Positions 26,751 to 36,660 of a DNA stretch of 64,000 nucleotides are shown here, piece by piece (position 1 is the first letter of the stretch; each line of letters opens with the position of its first letter). The DNA comes from Solirubrobacterales bacterium (GTDB taxonomy: Bacteria; Actinomycetota; Thermoleophilia; Solirubrobacterales; 70-9), in contig JAGQUR010000018.1 in NCBI GenBank assembly GCA_020438395.1, positions 42,186 through 106,185 of the forward strand, in the 5' to 3' direction. The notes beneath the pieces were generated by a model. It saw nothing but the letters and a program-made list of their open reading frames with translations. It did no database searches and was not told where the DNA came from. Both the position numbers and the translations under genes were made by a program.

Positions 26751-27139
26751 CGTGGCCCAGTCCAGAATCACCGGTCTGTCGATCGTGAATCTTTATTTCG
26801 CAGTAGCTGCGGACAGTCAGAGATTGGGAGATTTCAAATTGAGAACTGATCGGCGGCGATCCGAGGACGAGTAGGACCTCCAAGGAATAGGAATCTGAGC
26901 AAATAGACCGAAAGAACGTAGGGTCGGACAGTCGATTCTTCTTGAAGCCCAAGAATCGTTCTACCCGGGCTTGTCAGATTGTCCTGGCTTCGCCGACGCT
27001 TCAACCGTCGAGTTCGTGGCTAGGTCGGACTAAATGTTGGGGAACTGGATTCGGATCTCCAAGGTAGGCTTGCCCGGTTGGGAGAAGCTCACGACGTGTA
27101 CGCCGTCCAGTCGTCGAAGCCGCCAATGAATTGCGAGCC
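26751..27139. other. Intergenic region before the methylase-ATPase operon
   Basis: 389 bp with no convincing gene. It is more AT-rich than the coding regions and contains one simple hairpin, CGATTCTT (26933-26940) with AAGAATCG (26951-26958), which may terminate the upstream gene. The promoter of the downstream five-gene run should lie in 26960-27130. Confidence 0.4.
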
Positions 27140-29827
27140 ATGGAACAGAAGTCACCAAAGCAAATAGCAGCTGAGATCTTCGACCTGAACCGCGGGCGGT
27201 TGGGTGCTGAGTTCGGACTCCTGACGGCTTTGGTTCTGGTCTACGCGTTTTCGAAGGACCGACACGTCCAAGAAGTGCTCGTTACCAATCCGGATCGGAT
27301 CCGTTTGGCGATGAAGAACACAGAGGACTACCTCCTGGCGGACAGCCTTCCCGCGATCGATGGAGAGTTGGTGGTCCTGCCAGACTCGAACCTAGCTCGG
27401 GTCGGAGAGTTGGTCATTTCTCAATCTCCGGTGAACCAGACGGAGATTTTCGAGGAGCTACTTAGGCTCCACGAGTCAAACGCCGGGCGGGCCGCTGGTG
27501 AATACCGGACCATGGGTTGGGTTGCCCAGCTTGTCTCTGAGATCGTGAGTCTGGATCCAGGGCAGACCGCAATTGACCCGGCCTGTGGATTCGGCGACAT
27601 GATGATTGAGCTCGCGAAAGTGGATGTCGAACCGTACGGAGCAGACATCTCGCCAGAAGCGCGAAACGTGTCTAGGCTACGTCTTGCGATACACGGTGTA
27701 GGCGAACACGTCGAGAACGCGGATTTCTTGAAGTCTTGGCAGCAAGTGCGTGGTGAACACCACTCGATAGTGATGTCGCCTCCTTGGGGTGTGCGGCCAA
27801 GCAAATCCGACGAGATTGAGTTACCTAGCTGGGTGACGACCAAGTCTCCGCTCGACCTCGCTTGGCTGGCGATGGGAACCGAAGCGTTACCTGCGAACGG
27901 TCAGCTCGTGGCTCACCTTCCGGCTGGAGTGGTGGAGCGTTCCCGCGACGTCGATGCCGTGCTTCAATTGGTTACCCAGGGTCGGCTGGAAGCGGTTATC
28001 AACCTTGGAAGTGGGTCATCGCCGGCCACCGCGATCAATTCGGTGATCGTCGTCGTGCGACCTGTCGGCACGAGTGACACCGTTCTCATGGTTGACGCTT
28101 CAGCCTTGGGGACTCGCGGAAAAAAGGGAAGCACGTCTCTGGATCATTCCGAGATACGGGAAATCACCAACTGCCTCCGTGACTTTCGTGAGAGTGATTC
28201 GGTCGTCAAGAGCGACTTTCACCGACCCGGATTCGCACGGGGAGTTTCGCTTCAGCAGATACTTGGTAGCACGCCGCTGTCTCTCAGCCCAAGCCGTTTT
28301 GTGGATGTCTCAGAAAAGGGCCATGAGATTCCCGAGCCTTCTCAGACTCTTCTGACGGAACTCAGATTGGAGGGCTTCAAACCGTTCCGTAAGCCTACGT
28401 CGGTTCGGCTCGCCCCGATCACCGTGCTTTTCGGCCAGAACAGCGCAGGAAAGAGCAGCTTGGTTCAAGCGCTGATGATGTTGAAGCAGAGCGTCAAAGC
28501 GAACCATTTTGTTGCTGACGGAGAAGTGGTGCAGCTTGGAAGCTTCGGAACTTTGGTCAATGGCCATGACCTGGATCGTCCAGTGCGCCTGGGGGTCTCC
28601 TTCGGGGTTCCGGTTGATTGGCACACGCCTGGGTTGGTGCTGAACCCAGGTTGGCTGAGAAGTATCGACTTCGAGTTTCGAGGGTCCGTGGGCTCTGAGG
28701 TCCGTCTTGAAAGGGTCATTGTCGATCTTGGTGAAGGGCACGTGGCGAGTTTTGATTTCGATCCGAGAGCTGACGGCTTGGCCATGACTGCAGAGGATGC
28801 GGTGAACCTCGTTCGGCACGTGGCGGAAGGAGAATCACGATGGCGGATTGCCGCTCCAACGGCAAAGCGCACGGAAACGGGACCAGCATCGTTCCGAAAG
28901 CAGCGAGTCAGTGAAGTAAAACGAGTGCTCAGCCGCATCGGCGATTATTTGCCGGTCAAAGTCGAGGGTTTGGTTCCAGCTTCAGCAGATCTCGCCATTT
29001 CGAACTACGGCAAAGGGAAAGCGGCCAACGATGGAGAACTCGCGTCGAGTTCAATCGATGGTTCGCTTGCCCTTCCAGCCAAGACGGGTGAAGAGCTGGG
29101 TCGCCTTCTTTCGGAGATGAAGTACCTTGGCCCGCTTCGTAGCGCTCCGGAACGGGTCTATCCGAGGCGTACTGGCGACGGAGGAATAGGAAATTCAGGC
29201 GAGAATCTGGCCATCTACTTATTTGAGCATCGGTCTGAACTGGACGAGATAAATAGATGGCTGGATCGGCTTGAGATGCCCTATCGACTGGACGTTGTGT
29301 CGCTCGACGCTGGGGTGAAAGGTCTTCCGGTTGGTGACCTGGTCGCGTTGATTCTCACCGACCATAGGTCTGGGGCGGTTGTAAGCCCAGCCGACGTTGG
29401 GTTTGGCATAAGTCAGGTGCTCCCGATAGTGACTCAACTTCTAGCGAACCGGCAGACCGTGATTGCTGTCGAGCAGCCCGAGATTCATCTTCATCCGGGT
29501 CTGCAGGCGCGATTCGCTGAGCTTCTGATTGACGCGACTCGACCCGAGAGCGCATCCAACCAGGTGATTGTCGAGACTCACAGCGAGCACTTGATGTTGA
29601 GGCTCCAACGGCGGGTTAGGGAGGGCGAGCTGTCCCCAGATGAAGTCTCGGTTCTCTACGTGGACTGGAACGAAGAGGAAGCTTGCGCGGAGGTGATTCA
29701 CATTCCGCTGGATGAAGACGGATCCTTTACTCGAGCGTGGCCGAACGGGTTCTTCGCCGAGAGGTTTGACGAGATTTTCTCCGGGGGCCTTGATCTGCCC
29801 GAACTTCCGGACGAGACTGCACTGTGA
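27140..29827 (+). CDS. N6-adenine DNA methylase fused to DUF3696-like AAA ATPase
   Basis: 895 residues from ATG 27140 (TTG three codons earlier is possible). Residues 1-370 look like a type I/IIG N6-methyltransferase: motif I DPACGFGDMM at about 146 and catalytic motif SPPW at about 213, within the allowed (D/N/S)PP(Y/F/W) set. Residues 400-895 are a complete SMC/OLD-like ATPase: GFKPFRKPTSVRLAPITVLF, Walker A GQNSAGKSS at about 431, VEQPEIHLHP near 777 as Walker B, and VETHSEHL near 808. Such a methylase-ATPase fusion is unusual. It overlaps the next gene by GTGA and lies on the same strand directly before hsdR-S-M, suggesting that ATPase action and DNA methylation status are coupled in defence. 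Confidence 0.8.
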   Translation: MEQKSPKQIAAEIFDLNRGRLGAEFGLLTALVLVYAFSKDRHVQEVLVTNPDRIRLAMKNTEDYLLADSLPAIDGELVVLPDSNLARVGELVISQSPVNQTEIFEELLRLHESNAGRAAGEYRTMGWVAQLVSEIVSLDPGQTAIDPACGFGDMMIELAKVDVEPYGADISPEARNVSRLRLAIHGVGEHVENADFLKSWQQVRGEHHSIVMSPPWGVRPSKSDEIELPSWVTTKSPLDLAWLAMGTEALPANGQLVAHLPAGVVERSRDVDAVLQLVTQGRLEAVINLGSGSSPATAINSVIVVVRPVGTSDTVLMVDASALGTRGKKGSTSLDHSEIREITNCLRDFRESDSVVKSDFHRPGFARGVSLQQILGSTPLSLSPSRFVDVSEKGHEIPEPSQTLLTELRLEGFKPFRKPTSVRLAPITVLFGQNSAGKSSLVQALMMLKQSVKANHFVADGEVVQLGSFGTLVNGHDLDRPVRLGVSFGVPVDWHTPGLVLNPGWLRSIDFEFRGSVGSEVRLERVIVDLGEGHVASFDFDPRADGLAMTAEDAVNLVRHVAEGESRWRIAAPTAKRTETGPASFRKQRVSEVKRVLSRIGDYLPVKVEGLVPASADLAISNYGKGKAANDGELASSSIDGSLALPAKTGEELGRLLSEMKYLGPLRSAPERVYPRRTGDGGIGNSGENLAIYLFEHRSELDEINRWLDRLEMPYRLDVVSLDAGVKGLPVGDLVALILTDHRSGAVVSPADVGFGISQVLPIVTQLLANRQTVIAVEQPEIHLHPGLQARFAELLIDATRPESASNQVIVETHSEHLMLRLQRRVREGELSPDEVSVLYVDWNEEEACAEVIHIPLDEDGSFTRAWPNGFFAERFDEIFSGGLDLPELPDETAL

Positions 29828-30873
29828 TTGCGAAAGTCTCCGTTTCTCCTTCGGTACTCGGTCCGGTTCCACCCGATGCTTCAAAGGCGGAGAAAGCGTT
29901 TCTCAAGAGAAACCTTCAAGCACTCGCAAAATCTTTGGTTCAGCACGGTTGCCTGGTCGCTGCCGACAAGGATGATGCGGTCGCGCTACTCCAGGCAGCA
30001 AAGGAACTGGAGCAAACCGCCCCCGGGCCTTCGAAAGCCTGGTTGGAGGCCTTGATCATGTTGAAGGACTGCGATCGGTGGTATGTGACTAGCCCCAACC
30101 GACCTCCGGTGTCGGGGGCAACGGAAGTGGGATCCCTGAGGGACAACTGGAAGGGTGCAGTTCGGGTCGTGGTAGTAGATCAGGACCAATCCGAAGCGAT
30201 GGGAATCTTCGATTGCGATACCAGATCCCAGCCCGAGATTTCTCCGATGATGGTGGCACGTGATTCCGCGACGTTTGATCGTCTCTCAAAGCTGGCTGAG
30301 GCGGGTGTATGGAAGGCGTCGCAATCCAGAGAGGATTTTTGGGCTCGGGTCCTTCGTCCCCTTGCACAGCGAAGCAAATGTATTGAGATCTGCGACAGAT
30401 TCATGCTTCGCGGCATGGTCGAGAGGGCGGAGGGTGCTCGTCAGTCAGAGGACGATGACGCTCTTTCCTGGCTACTGAAAAGGATTGACGAAGACGGATT
30501 CGACGGTACGACTGTGGCGGTCTATACGAGCCTCGGAGAAAATGTGAGGATCAAGGGAGAATCGATTCAGGCTCCGGGCAATCCTGAGTTGGTCAAAGAA
30601 CTCATAGATGAGTACTTCCAGGTCGGCGGCGGAAAAATCAAGATGCTTGAGGCCCACGCGGTCTTCTGGAAGAAGATGAAGTTCGCCGATCGTCCACACG
30701 ACAGACACATCTCATTCTCCTGCGGTGCGGACATTGGGCTTGAACGAGGACTGGACAGCTTCGACTCGGAGTCGGTCGAAGCCAGTTCTGGAATTGCGTG
30801 GACATATGGCCACAGCCAAGAGACCAAGAGCAAGAACGCGCAGGAACGAAGGGCAATAGAGTCGGCTTCCTGA
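29824..30873 (+). CDS. ATPase partner with MIT_C-like (PLD-fold) C-terminal domain
   Basis: 349 residues starting at GTG 29824 inside the stop of the fusion ATPase, so the two are translationally coupled. The first 170 residues contain a helical region and a beta segment (RVVVVDQDQSEAMGIFDCD) that I do not recognise. The C-terminal part has RFMLRGMVERAEG, VAVYTS, then KKMKFADRPHDRHISF and LERGLDSFD. This H-D-R-x-I...G-x-GLD pattern resembles the MITD1 C-terminal phospholipase-D-like domain found in some prokaryotic conflict proteins. It may be the effector gated by the ATPase. Family assignment is by eye; no catalytic claim is made. Confidence 0.6.
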   Translation: MIAKVSVSPSVLGPVPPDASKAEKAFLKRNLQALAKSLVQHGCLVAADKDDAVALLQAAKELEQTAPGPSKAWLEALIMLKDCDRWYVTSPNRPPVSGATEVGSLRDNWKGAVRVVVVDQDQSEAMGIFDCDTRSQPEISPMMVARDSATFDRLSKLAEAGVWKASQSREDFWARVLRPLAQRSKCIEICDRFMLRGMVERAEGARQSEDDDALSWLLKRIDEDGFDGTTVAVYTSLGENVRIKGESIQAPGNPELVKELIDEYFQVGGGKIKMLEAHAVFWKKMKFADRPHDRHISFSCGADIGLERGLDSFDSESVEASSGIAWTYGHSQETKSKNAQERRAIESAS

Positions 30874-30913
30874 TGGCTTTTCACTCATCGAGCGCGAACG
30901 ATTTGAGTTTGGC

Positions 30914-33724
30914 ATGAGCGAAACCCGTGAGCCAGACTATGACCTGAACCCTGAACAAAGGGCTCGGCGCCGGATTGATGCTCTCTTGAGTGATGCGGGC
31001 TGGGATCTTCAGGACTTCAAGAAGATGGACTTGTCCAAGCCGTACGTTGCAGTGCGCGAGTACCAACTCCCGGGCGGTCCGGTGGACTATTTGCTTTACG
31101 TGGACAGAAAGGCGATCGGCACAGTTGAGGCCAAGAAGGAGGGGGAGACTCTGCGGCCCGTCGAATGGCAAGCCAGCCGGTACGCGCAAGCTTTCAGCGA
31201 CAAGGCAGAGAAGGAGGCGATCCCGAACTTCGGCTTTCCACTGCCAGTCAGCTACATCTCTACGGGTACGGAGACGCTATTCGAGAACCGAACTGAACCG
31301 AACCACCGGCCCCGGGAAGTCTTTGCCTTCCATCGCGGCGAATTCCTGTCTGAGGTTGTTCGGATGGGATCGATCCGCTCCGGAGTGTTCGAGCTTCCGC
31401 ATCTTGCCAAACAAGACCTTCGTGATTGCCAAGTGGATGCGATCATCGGACTGGAAGACTCCCTTCGAGCGAACAGGCCTCGTGCGCTGGTTGAGATGGC
31501 CACAGGTGGAGGAAAGACGATCGCGGCAATCGCGCACGCGTACCGGCTACTTCGATGGGCTGAAGCCAAACGCATCTTGTTCCTGGTTGATAGAAGAAAT
31601 CTAGGTATTCAGGCCAAGAGAGACTTTGAGAACTGGGTGACACCGGATGATGGTCGGAAACTGAGCGAACTCTTCCCGGTTCACCTCCTGACCTCGAACA
31701 CGATCCCGGAATCGGCAAGCGTGGTCATCACGACCATTCAGCGACTCCGGTCAATGCTGAAGGGCGAGGAAGCCTTCGACGGGGAGAACGAAGACTTCTC
31801 CGGGTGGGAGCTCGCTGGCTTGGCTTCTGAACCCACACCAATTCAGTATCGGCCCGAGGTTCCGATTGAGACCTTTGACTACATCTTCATCGACGAATGC
31901 CATCGATCCATCTACGGTCCGATGGGGCAGGTGCTCGACTATTTTGATGCCTTCCAGATCGGCCTGACGGCAACGCCGTCCAGGGTCACTTACGGATACT
32001 TCTCCAAGAACGTCCTCGGCGAGGGGGAGACCGAACCGAACGTTGTCTCCCAGTATCCCTACGAAGAATCTGTGCTTGACGGAGTCAACGTGGGCTACGT
32101 CGTCTACCGGATCCGTACACGGATCACCGAAGGTGGCGGACATCTAGAAGCCGGTGAGTGGGTTGACCTCAGAGACAAGAACACTCGGGCTCGAGACCCG
32201 CACCAACTCGACGAGGATTTTGATTTCACTGAAAAGGATCTGAACGCAGCGATCGTTGTCAAAGATCAGATCCGCACGATCGTCCGTGCGTTCAAGGATG
32301 CAATGCCGATGCTCTTCCCGGGCCGAACGACAGTGCCGAAGACGGCAGTCTTCTGCAAGGACGAGAGCCACGCGGAGGATGTTCTGGAGATAGTCCGCGA
32401 GGAGTTTGGCCAAGGGTCAGAGTTCGCAAAGAAAATCACCTACAAGACCGAAGGATCCTCCGAACAGGCCATTCAGGACTTCCGCACGGACCCTAGATTC
32501 CGCATCGCTGTGACGGTGGACCAGATCTCAACTGGCACTGACATCAAGTCGATCGAATGCCTGCTGTTTCTCCGCAAGGTCAAGAGCCGTCTCCTCTTTG
32601 AACAGATGAGAGGAAGAGGAGTCCGAACCATAGATCCCAACGACCTTGCCGCGGTTACTCCAGACGCCGGCGCTAAGGACCAGTTCGTGCTCGTAGATGC
32701 TGTCGGCGTTACCGATGACGAAACCGTCTGGGCGGTTTCGCCACCTTTGGACCGTGAACCATCAGTGCCGCTGGAGAAGCTGCTTCAGTCTCTGGCTCAG
32801 GGGTCCACGGACGAAGCACTCCTGAAAAGCATCTCGGCGCGATTGCTCCGGCTGGACAAGCGAATGGAGGATCCCGACCGCGAGGCGATTACCCAGCAGC
32901 TAGACGGTCAATCACTCGTGGAACTCGCGCGAACTCTGGTCGACGCAACCAACCCGGACGAGTGGCATGAGCGAGCGGCACATGATCACGGAGGCGAACC
33001 AAGCGAAGAGCAAATCCAGCTAGCGAGACAGGACCTGGCGCTGACGGCGACATCCCCTCTCTTGTCGGCCGAGACTCGGGAAGCGATTCTCGCGATCAAC
33101 GTGAAAACCCACCAGGTGATCGACCGGCAAAGTCAGGACGAGGTTCTGTCGGCTGACCTGATCACCGAGGACATTGCAGAATCCACGATTGAAACCTGGG
33201 AAGAGTTCGTGCGCGACCACAAGGACGAATACCTGGCTTTGGCGATTCATTATTCCCAACCCCAAACAAGAAGACTCAGTCTCTCTGACGTTCGTGAACT
33301 AGCAAAAGCGATCAGCCTCCCGCCGAGAAGCCTCACCCCGGAAAGGATCTGGGGAGCGTACGAGCGACTCGACAAGAACAGAGTCAAGGGATCAGGCTTC
33401 AAGAACCTGGTTGACCTCGTCTCTCTAGTGCGGTTCACGGCAGAGCAAAACGACGACCTGACCCCACACGCCGACGCCGTCAGACTACGTTACAGCCTCT
33501 GGCTGACAGAGCAAGAAAGCGACGGACGGACGTTCACCGCTGAACAACGTCGCTGGTTGGACATGTTCTGCCATCAGATCGCGACGTCACTCGAAGTCAG
33601 GAAAGACGACTTCGACGATCCCCCGTTCGCTCAGGAAGGCGGCATCTTCCACGCTTCCGAGATATTTGGCAGCGATCTGGACGATTTGATCGAGGAACTC
33701 AACCGGGAGCTAGCGATCGTATGA
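30914..33724 (+). CDS. hsdR: Type I restriction endonuclease, R subunit
   Basis: 936 residues. The N-terminal nuclease domain shows VDYLLYVDRK followed by GTVEAKKEG (Asp and Glu-x-Lys of the PD-(D/E)xK site, residues 56-75). A superfamily 2 helicase follows: motif I MATGGGKT near 196, motif II IDECHRS (DECH box), LTATPS, and later motifs STGTDIKSIECLLFLR and EQMRGRGVR. A C-terminal HsdR/EcoEI-like helical region completes it. It uses ATP to translocate DNA and cut unmethylated DNA with HsdM and HsdS. Overlaps hsdS by ATGA. All main motifs are intact. Confidence 0.94.
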   Translation: MSETREPDYDLNPEQRARRRIDALLSDAGWDLQDFKKMDLSKPYVAVREYQLPGGPVDYLLYVDRKAIGTVEAKKEGETLRPVEWQASRYAQAFSDKAEKEAIPNFGFPLPVSYISTGTETLFENRTEPNHRPREVFAFHRGEFLSEVVRMGSIRSGVFELPHLAKQDLRDCQVDAIIGLEDSLRANRPRALVEMATGGGKTIAAIAHAYRLLRWAEAKRILFLVDRRNLGIQAKRDFENWVTPDDGRKLSELFPVHLLTSNTIPESASVVITTIQRLRSMLKGEEAFDGENEDFSGWELAGLASEPTPIQYRPEVPIETFDYIFIDECHRSIYGPMGQVLDYFDAFQIGLTATPSRVTYGYFSKNVLGEGETEPNVVSQYPYEESVLDGVNVGYVVYRIRTRITEGGGHLEAGEWVDLRDKNTRARDPHQLDEDFDFTEKDLNAAIVVKDQIRTIVRAFKDAMPMLFPGRTTVPKTAVFCKDESHAEDVLEIVREEFGQGSEFAKKITYKTEGSSEQAIQDFRTDPRFRIAVTVDQISTGTDIKSIECLLFLRKVKSRLLFEQMRGRGVRTIDPNDLAAVTPDAGAKDQFVLVDAVGVTDDETVWAVSPPLDREPSVPLEKLLQSLAQGSTDEALLKSISARLLRLDKRMEDPDREAITQQLDGQSLVELARTLVDATNPDEWHERAAHDHGGEPSEEQIQLARQDLALTATSPLLSAETREAILAINVKTHQVIDRQSQDEVLSADLITEDIAESTIETWEEFVRDHKDEYLALAIHYSQPQTRRLSLSDVRELAKAISLPPRSLTPERIWGAYERLDKNRVKGSGFKNLVDLVSLVRFTAEQNDDLTPHADAVRLRYSLWLTEQESDGRTFTAEQRRWLDMFCHQIATSLEVRKDDFDDPPFAQEGGIFHASEIFGSDLDDLIEELNRELAIV

Positions 33725-34953
33725 GCGTCACAGTTGAGGCTCCACTAGGCTGGTCGTGGCGAACGATCGGGGAACTCGGCGAATACCACAACGGCAGGGC
33801 GTTCAAGAAGGATGAGTGGGAACTAGAGGGGCGGCCGATTATCCGCATCCAGAATCTCACCGATCCAAGCAAACCGTTCAATTACTTCAGTGGTAAAGCA
33901 GATGCTCGACACGAGGTGTCGGATGGTGACCTCCTCATCTCGTGGGCAGCAACTCTGGGGGTCTTCCGCTGGAGTGGTGGAGATGCGGTCTTGAACCAGC
34001 ATATTTTCAAAGTCCAGAGTTCGCATGACAACGACTTTCTCTACTGGCTGCTGAAAGCGGCCGTAGGTGAGATGTACGGTAGAAGCCAGGGATCCGGAAT
34101 GGTGCATATCCGCCGCGGCGAGTTGAAAAGTCTTCCGGTCCTTGTGCCTGACTCAAGAGACCTTGAGCATCAAGTGGTTTCAGTGATCGAGGCCGAGTTC
34201 AGCAGGATCGACTCGATCGAGTCCGAGCTTGCCGAGGTTGACCGACTCTCAGGTCAGTTCCGCGCGGCGGTCCTACGGGACGCGTTCATTGGCCGTCTGG
34301 CAGCTGAAGCGCACGGGGCGGGCCGTGGCCCGAGTGTAGTTCCTCAGGCTTGGGAAGTTCGGCAGCTTGGCGATATCGCCGATGTGCGGTCCGGTATCAC
34401 CAAGAATTCAAAGCTCGCAACTGGGGACGAGGTCCCGTACATGTCCACGGCCAATGTGCAGGCCGGATACCTCCGGCTTGACAATGTGAAGACGATTCTC
34501 GCCAGCAAGGAGCAGCAGGAGAAGCACCGGCTGGAGGTTGGAGACGTGCTCGTGCTTGAGGGTGGAGACCCCGACAAGGTCGGTCGTGGCTGGGTCTGGA
34601 ACGGAGAGATCGAAGGCTGTCTCCACCAGAATCACGTTTTTGCGGTCAGGCCAGATTCGCGAGTTCTCCTGCCGGAGTATCTGGCCTGCTACGTGAATGC
34701 GCCGCAGGCGCGAGTCGCATTCCTGGCTCGCGCAAAGCAGACAACGGGTATCGCGTCAATCAACAAGACGCAACTCAGGGAGTTATCGATACCCCTGCCC
34801 GGAGTTGACAAGCAGTTTGCAATAGTGGAGGCGATCAAGGCCGCCAACTCGGCGATTGAGGTTGCTGCAGACGACGCTCGGGTCGCGCGGGAGGGCCTCA
34901 AGAAGGCGCGGTCGTCTGTTCTCCACCAGGCCTTTACTGGTGGGCTCGTCTGA
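33721..34953 (+). CDS. hsdS: Type I restriction-modification specificity subunit
   Basis: 410 residues with two target-recognition domains, each opening with a W-x-x-x-x-L/I-G-E/D pattern: WSWRTIGELGEYHNG at the start and WEVRQLGDIADVRSG near 217. Each is followed by a conserved helical spacer (SELAEVDRLSGQFRAAVLRDAF after the first, ARVAREGLKKARSSVLHQAF after the second). Determines the bipartite recognition sequence for methylation and cleavage. Starts inside the hsdR stop. A 91-bp gap with a strong GGGAGGA site precedes hsdM. Confidence 0.93.
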   Translation: MSVTVEAPLGWSWRTIGELGEYHNGRAFKKDEWELEGRPIIRIQNLTDPSKPFNYFSGKADARHEVSDGDLLISWAATLGVFRWSGGDAVLNQHIFKVQSSHDNDFLYWLLKAAVGEMYGRSQGSGMVHIRRGELKSLPVLVPDSRDLEHQVVSVIEAEFSRIDSIESELAEVDRLSGQFRAAVLRDAFIGRLAAEAHGAGRGPSVVPQAWEVRQLGDIADVRSGITKNSKLATGDEVPYMSTANVQAGYLRLDNVKTILASKEQQEKHRLEVGDVLVLEGGDPDKVGRGWVWNGEIEGCLHQNHVFAVRPDSRVLLPEYLACYVNAPQARVAFLARAKQTTGIASINKTQLRELSIPLPGVDKQFAIVEAIKAANSAIEVAADDARVAREGLKKARSSVLHQAFTGGLV

Positions 34954-35044
34954 CGTGTCCTCGAGGACCTAGAGCAATGCCAGACTTGCGACATCGAACC
35001 CGTCGAAGAGTGAAACGCGACGTGAGCCCCGTGCGGGAGGAACT

Positions 35045-36589
35045 ATGACTAGAACAATTTCGGCCGAATCCAAAGCCCTGACCCAAAAGCTCTGGAGTTA
35101 CTGCAATGTTCTTCGTGACGACGGTTTGAGCTATGGCGACTACCTGGAGCAACTCACGTACCTCTTGTTTCTCAAGATGGCCCATGAGCGAACCCAGCCT
35201 CCGCTAAGCGAAGAGTCAAAAATACCCGAGGGTGTTGATTGGCCATCGCTGGAGGCTTTGGCGGGTCCGGACCTCGAAGCTCACTACGTGAAGGTTTTGG
35301 CCACGTTAGGAAGTGAGCCGGGTCTTCTCGGTCTGATCTTTCGTAAGGCCCAGAACCGGATCTCAGATCCGGCCAAGCTCCGTCACCTAATTGTGGATCT
35401 CATCGGCGAGGAGACTTGGTCAGGGCTTGACGCGGACCTAAAGGGCGACTTCTACGAGGACCTTCTTGAGCGGACCGCGTCGGACACCAAAGCGGGAGCC
35501 GGTCAATATTTCACTCCGCGTTCGGTGATCAAGGCGATGGTCGATTGTGTCCAGCCCGAACCCGGGCAGACGATGAGCGATCCTGCCTGTGGGACCGGCG
35601 GATTCCTTCTGGCTTTCTATGACTACGTGATCGACAACTTTGAGTTAGACCGCGATCAGAAGCGGCAGTTGGCTGACGACGACATCCACGGCAATGAACT
35701 CGTGGACAACACCGCCCGCCTTTGCGCGATGAACTTGTTTCTTCACGGGATCGGGCACCTGTCTAGGGACGAAACACCTGCAATCACAGTCTCAGATGCA
35801 CTCGCAGTCGAACCGAACAACAAAGTGGACGTCGTTCTTGCGAATCCTCCATTCGGTAAGCATTCTTCCACGGTCATTGACTCTGAGATTCTCGTAGACG
35901 AGGAGGGGAACTCAAGAGCTCGCCAGACGAAGGGCGACCTCGCCATCTCGCGGCCCGACTTCTGGGTTTCCACTTCGAACAAGCAGCTGAATTTCGTCCA
36001 GCACATCCGTTCGATGTTGAAGATTGGCGGAACCGCAGCGGTGGTAGTGCCTGACAACGTTCTCTTCGAAGGGTCAAGCTCAAACTCCGCGGGCGGGAAA
36101 CTCCGGGAGCGTCTGCTGTATGAGTGCAACCTCCACACAATCCTTCGACTTCCAACGGGAATCTTCTACGCGCAGGGAGTCAAAGCGAACGTGATCTTTT
36201 TCGATCGCCACGCCGGTTCGGAAGAGGCCGCAACGAAGGAAACCTGGGTTTACGACTTCCGGACGAATCAGCACTTCACTCTCAAGACGAAGGCCATGCG
36301 TCGAGAACATCTCGATGGGTTCGTGGAAGCTTTCAAACCAGGGCAGCGACTCTCTGCGCGAGAGGAAGTTGCGGGGTTCAAGCGCTACAAATTTGAAGAG
36401 ATCGCCGAACGTCCCGGATACAACCTCGATCTTTGGGCCGACATAGCGGACGAATCGATCGAAGATCCGGCGCTGCTGCCAGCACCAGCCGTGATCGCCG
36501 AAGAAATCACCGAGCGGCTCGCCGCTGCGCTCGACGCATCGAAGGAGTTGGCATCGAGCCTTGCTTCGCGGGACTCATTTGGCGAGTAG
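35045..36589 (+). CDS. hsdM: Type I restriction-modification methylase subunit
   Basis: 514 residues. An HsdM N-terminal helical domain (LTQKLWSYCNVLRDDGLSYGDYLEQ) is followed by an N6-adenine methyltransferase: AGQYFTPRSVIKAMVD, motif I DPACGTGGFL at about 179 and catalytic NPPF at about 267. Methylates adenines in the HsdS target, protecting host DNA. The operon order R-S-M is less common than R-M-S or M-S-R. Start ATG 35045 has GGGAGGA seven bases upstream. Confidence 0.95.
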   Translation: MTRTISAESKALTQKLWSYCNVLRDDGLSYGDYLEQLTYLLFLKMAHERTQPPLSEESKIPEGVDWPSLEALAGPDLEAHYVKVLATLGSEPGLLGLIFRKAQNRISDPAKLRHLIVDLIGEETWSGLDADLKGDFYEDLLERTASDTKAGAGQYFTPRSVIKAMVDCVQPEPGQTMSDPACGTGGFLLAFYDYVIDNFELDRDQKRQLADDDIHGNELVDNTARLCAMNLFLHGIGHLSRDETPAITVSDALAVEPNNKVDVVLANPPFGKHSSTVIDSEILVDEEGNSRARQTKGDLAISRPDFWVSTSNKQLNFVQHIRSMLKIGGTAAVVVPDNVLFEGSSSNSAGGKLRERLLYECNLHTILRLPTGIFYAQGVKANVIFFDRHAGSEEAATKETWVYDFRTNQHFTLKTKAMRREHLDGFVEAFKPGQRLSAREEVAGFKRYKFEEIAERPGYNLDLWADIADESIEDPALLPAPAVIAEEITERLAAALDASKELASSLASRDSFGE

Positions 36590-36660
36590 GGCGCCATCTT
36601 CAGTCAACCTGGGCCGGTCGCCTTGCTGGTGATGGGCCGCGCGTCGGGTTCGGTCGGCGC

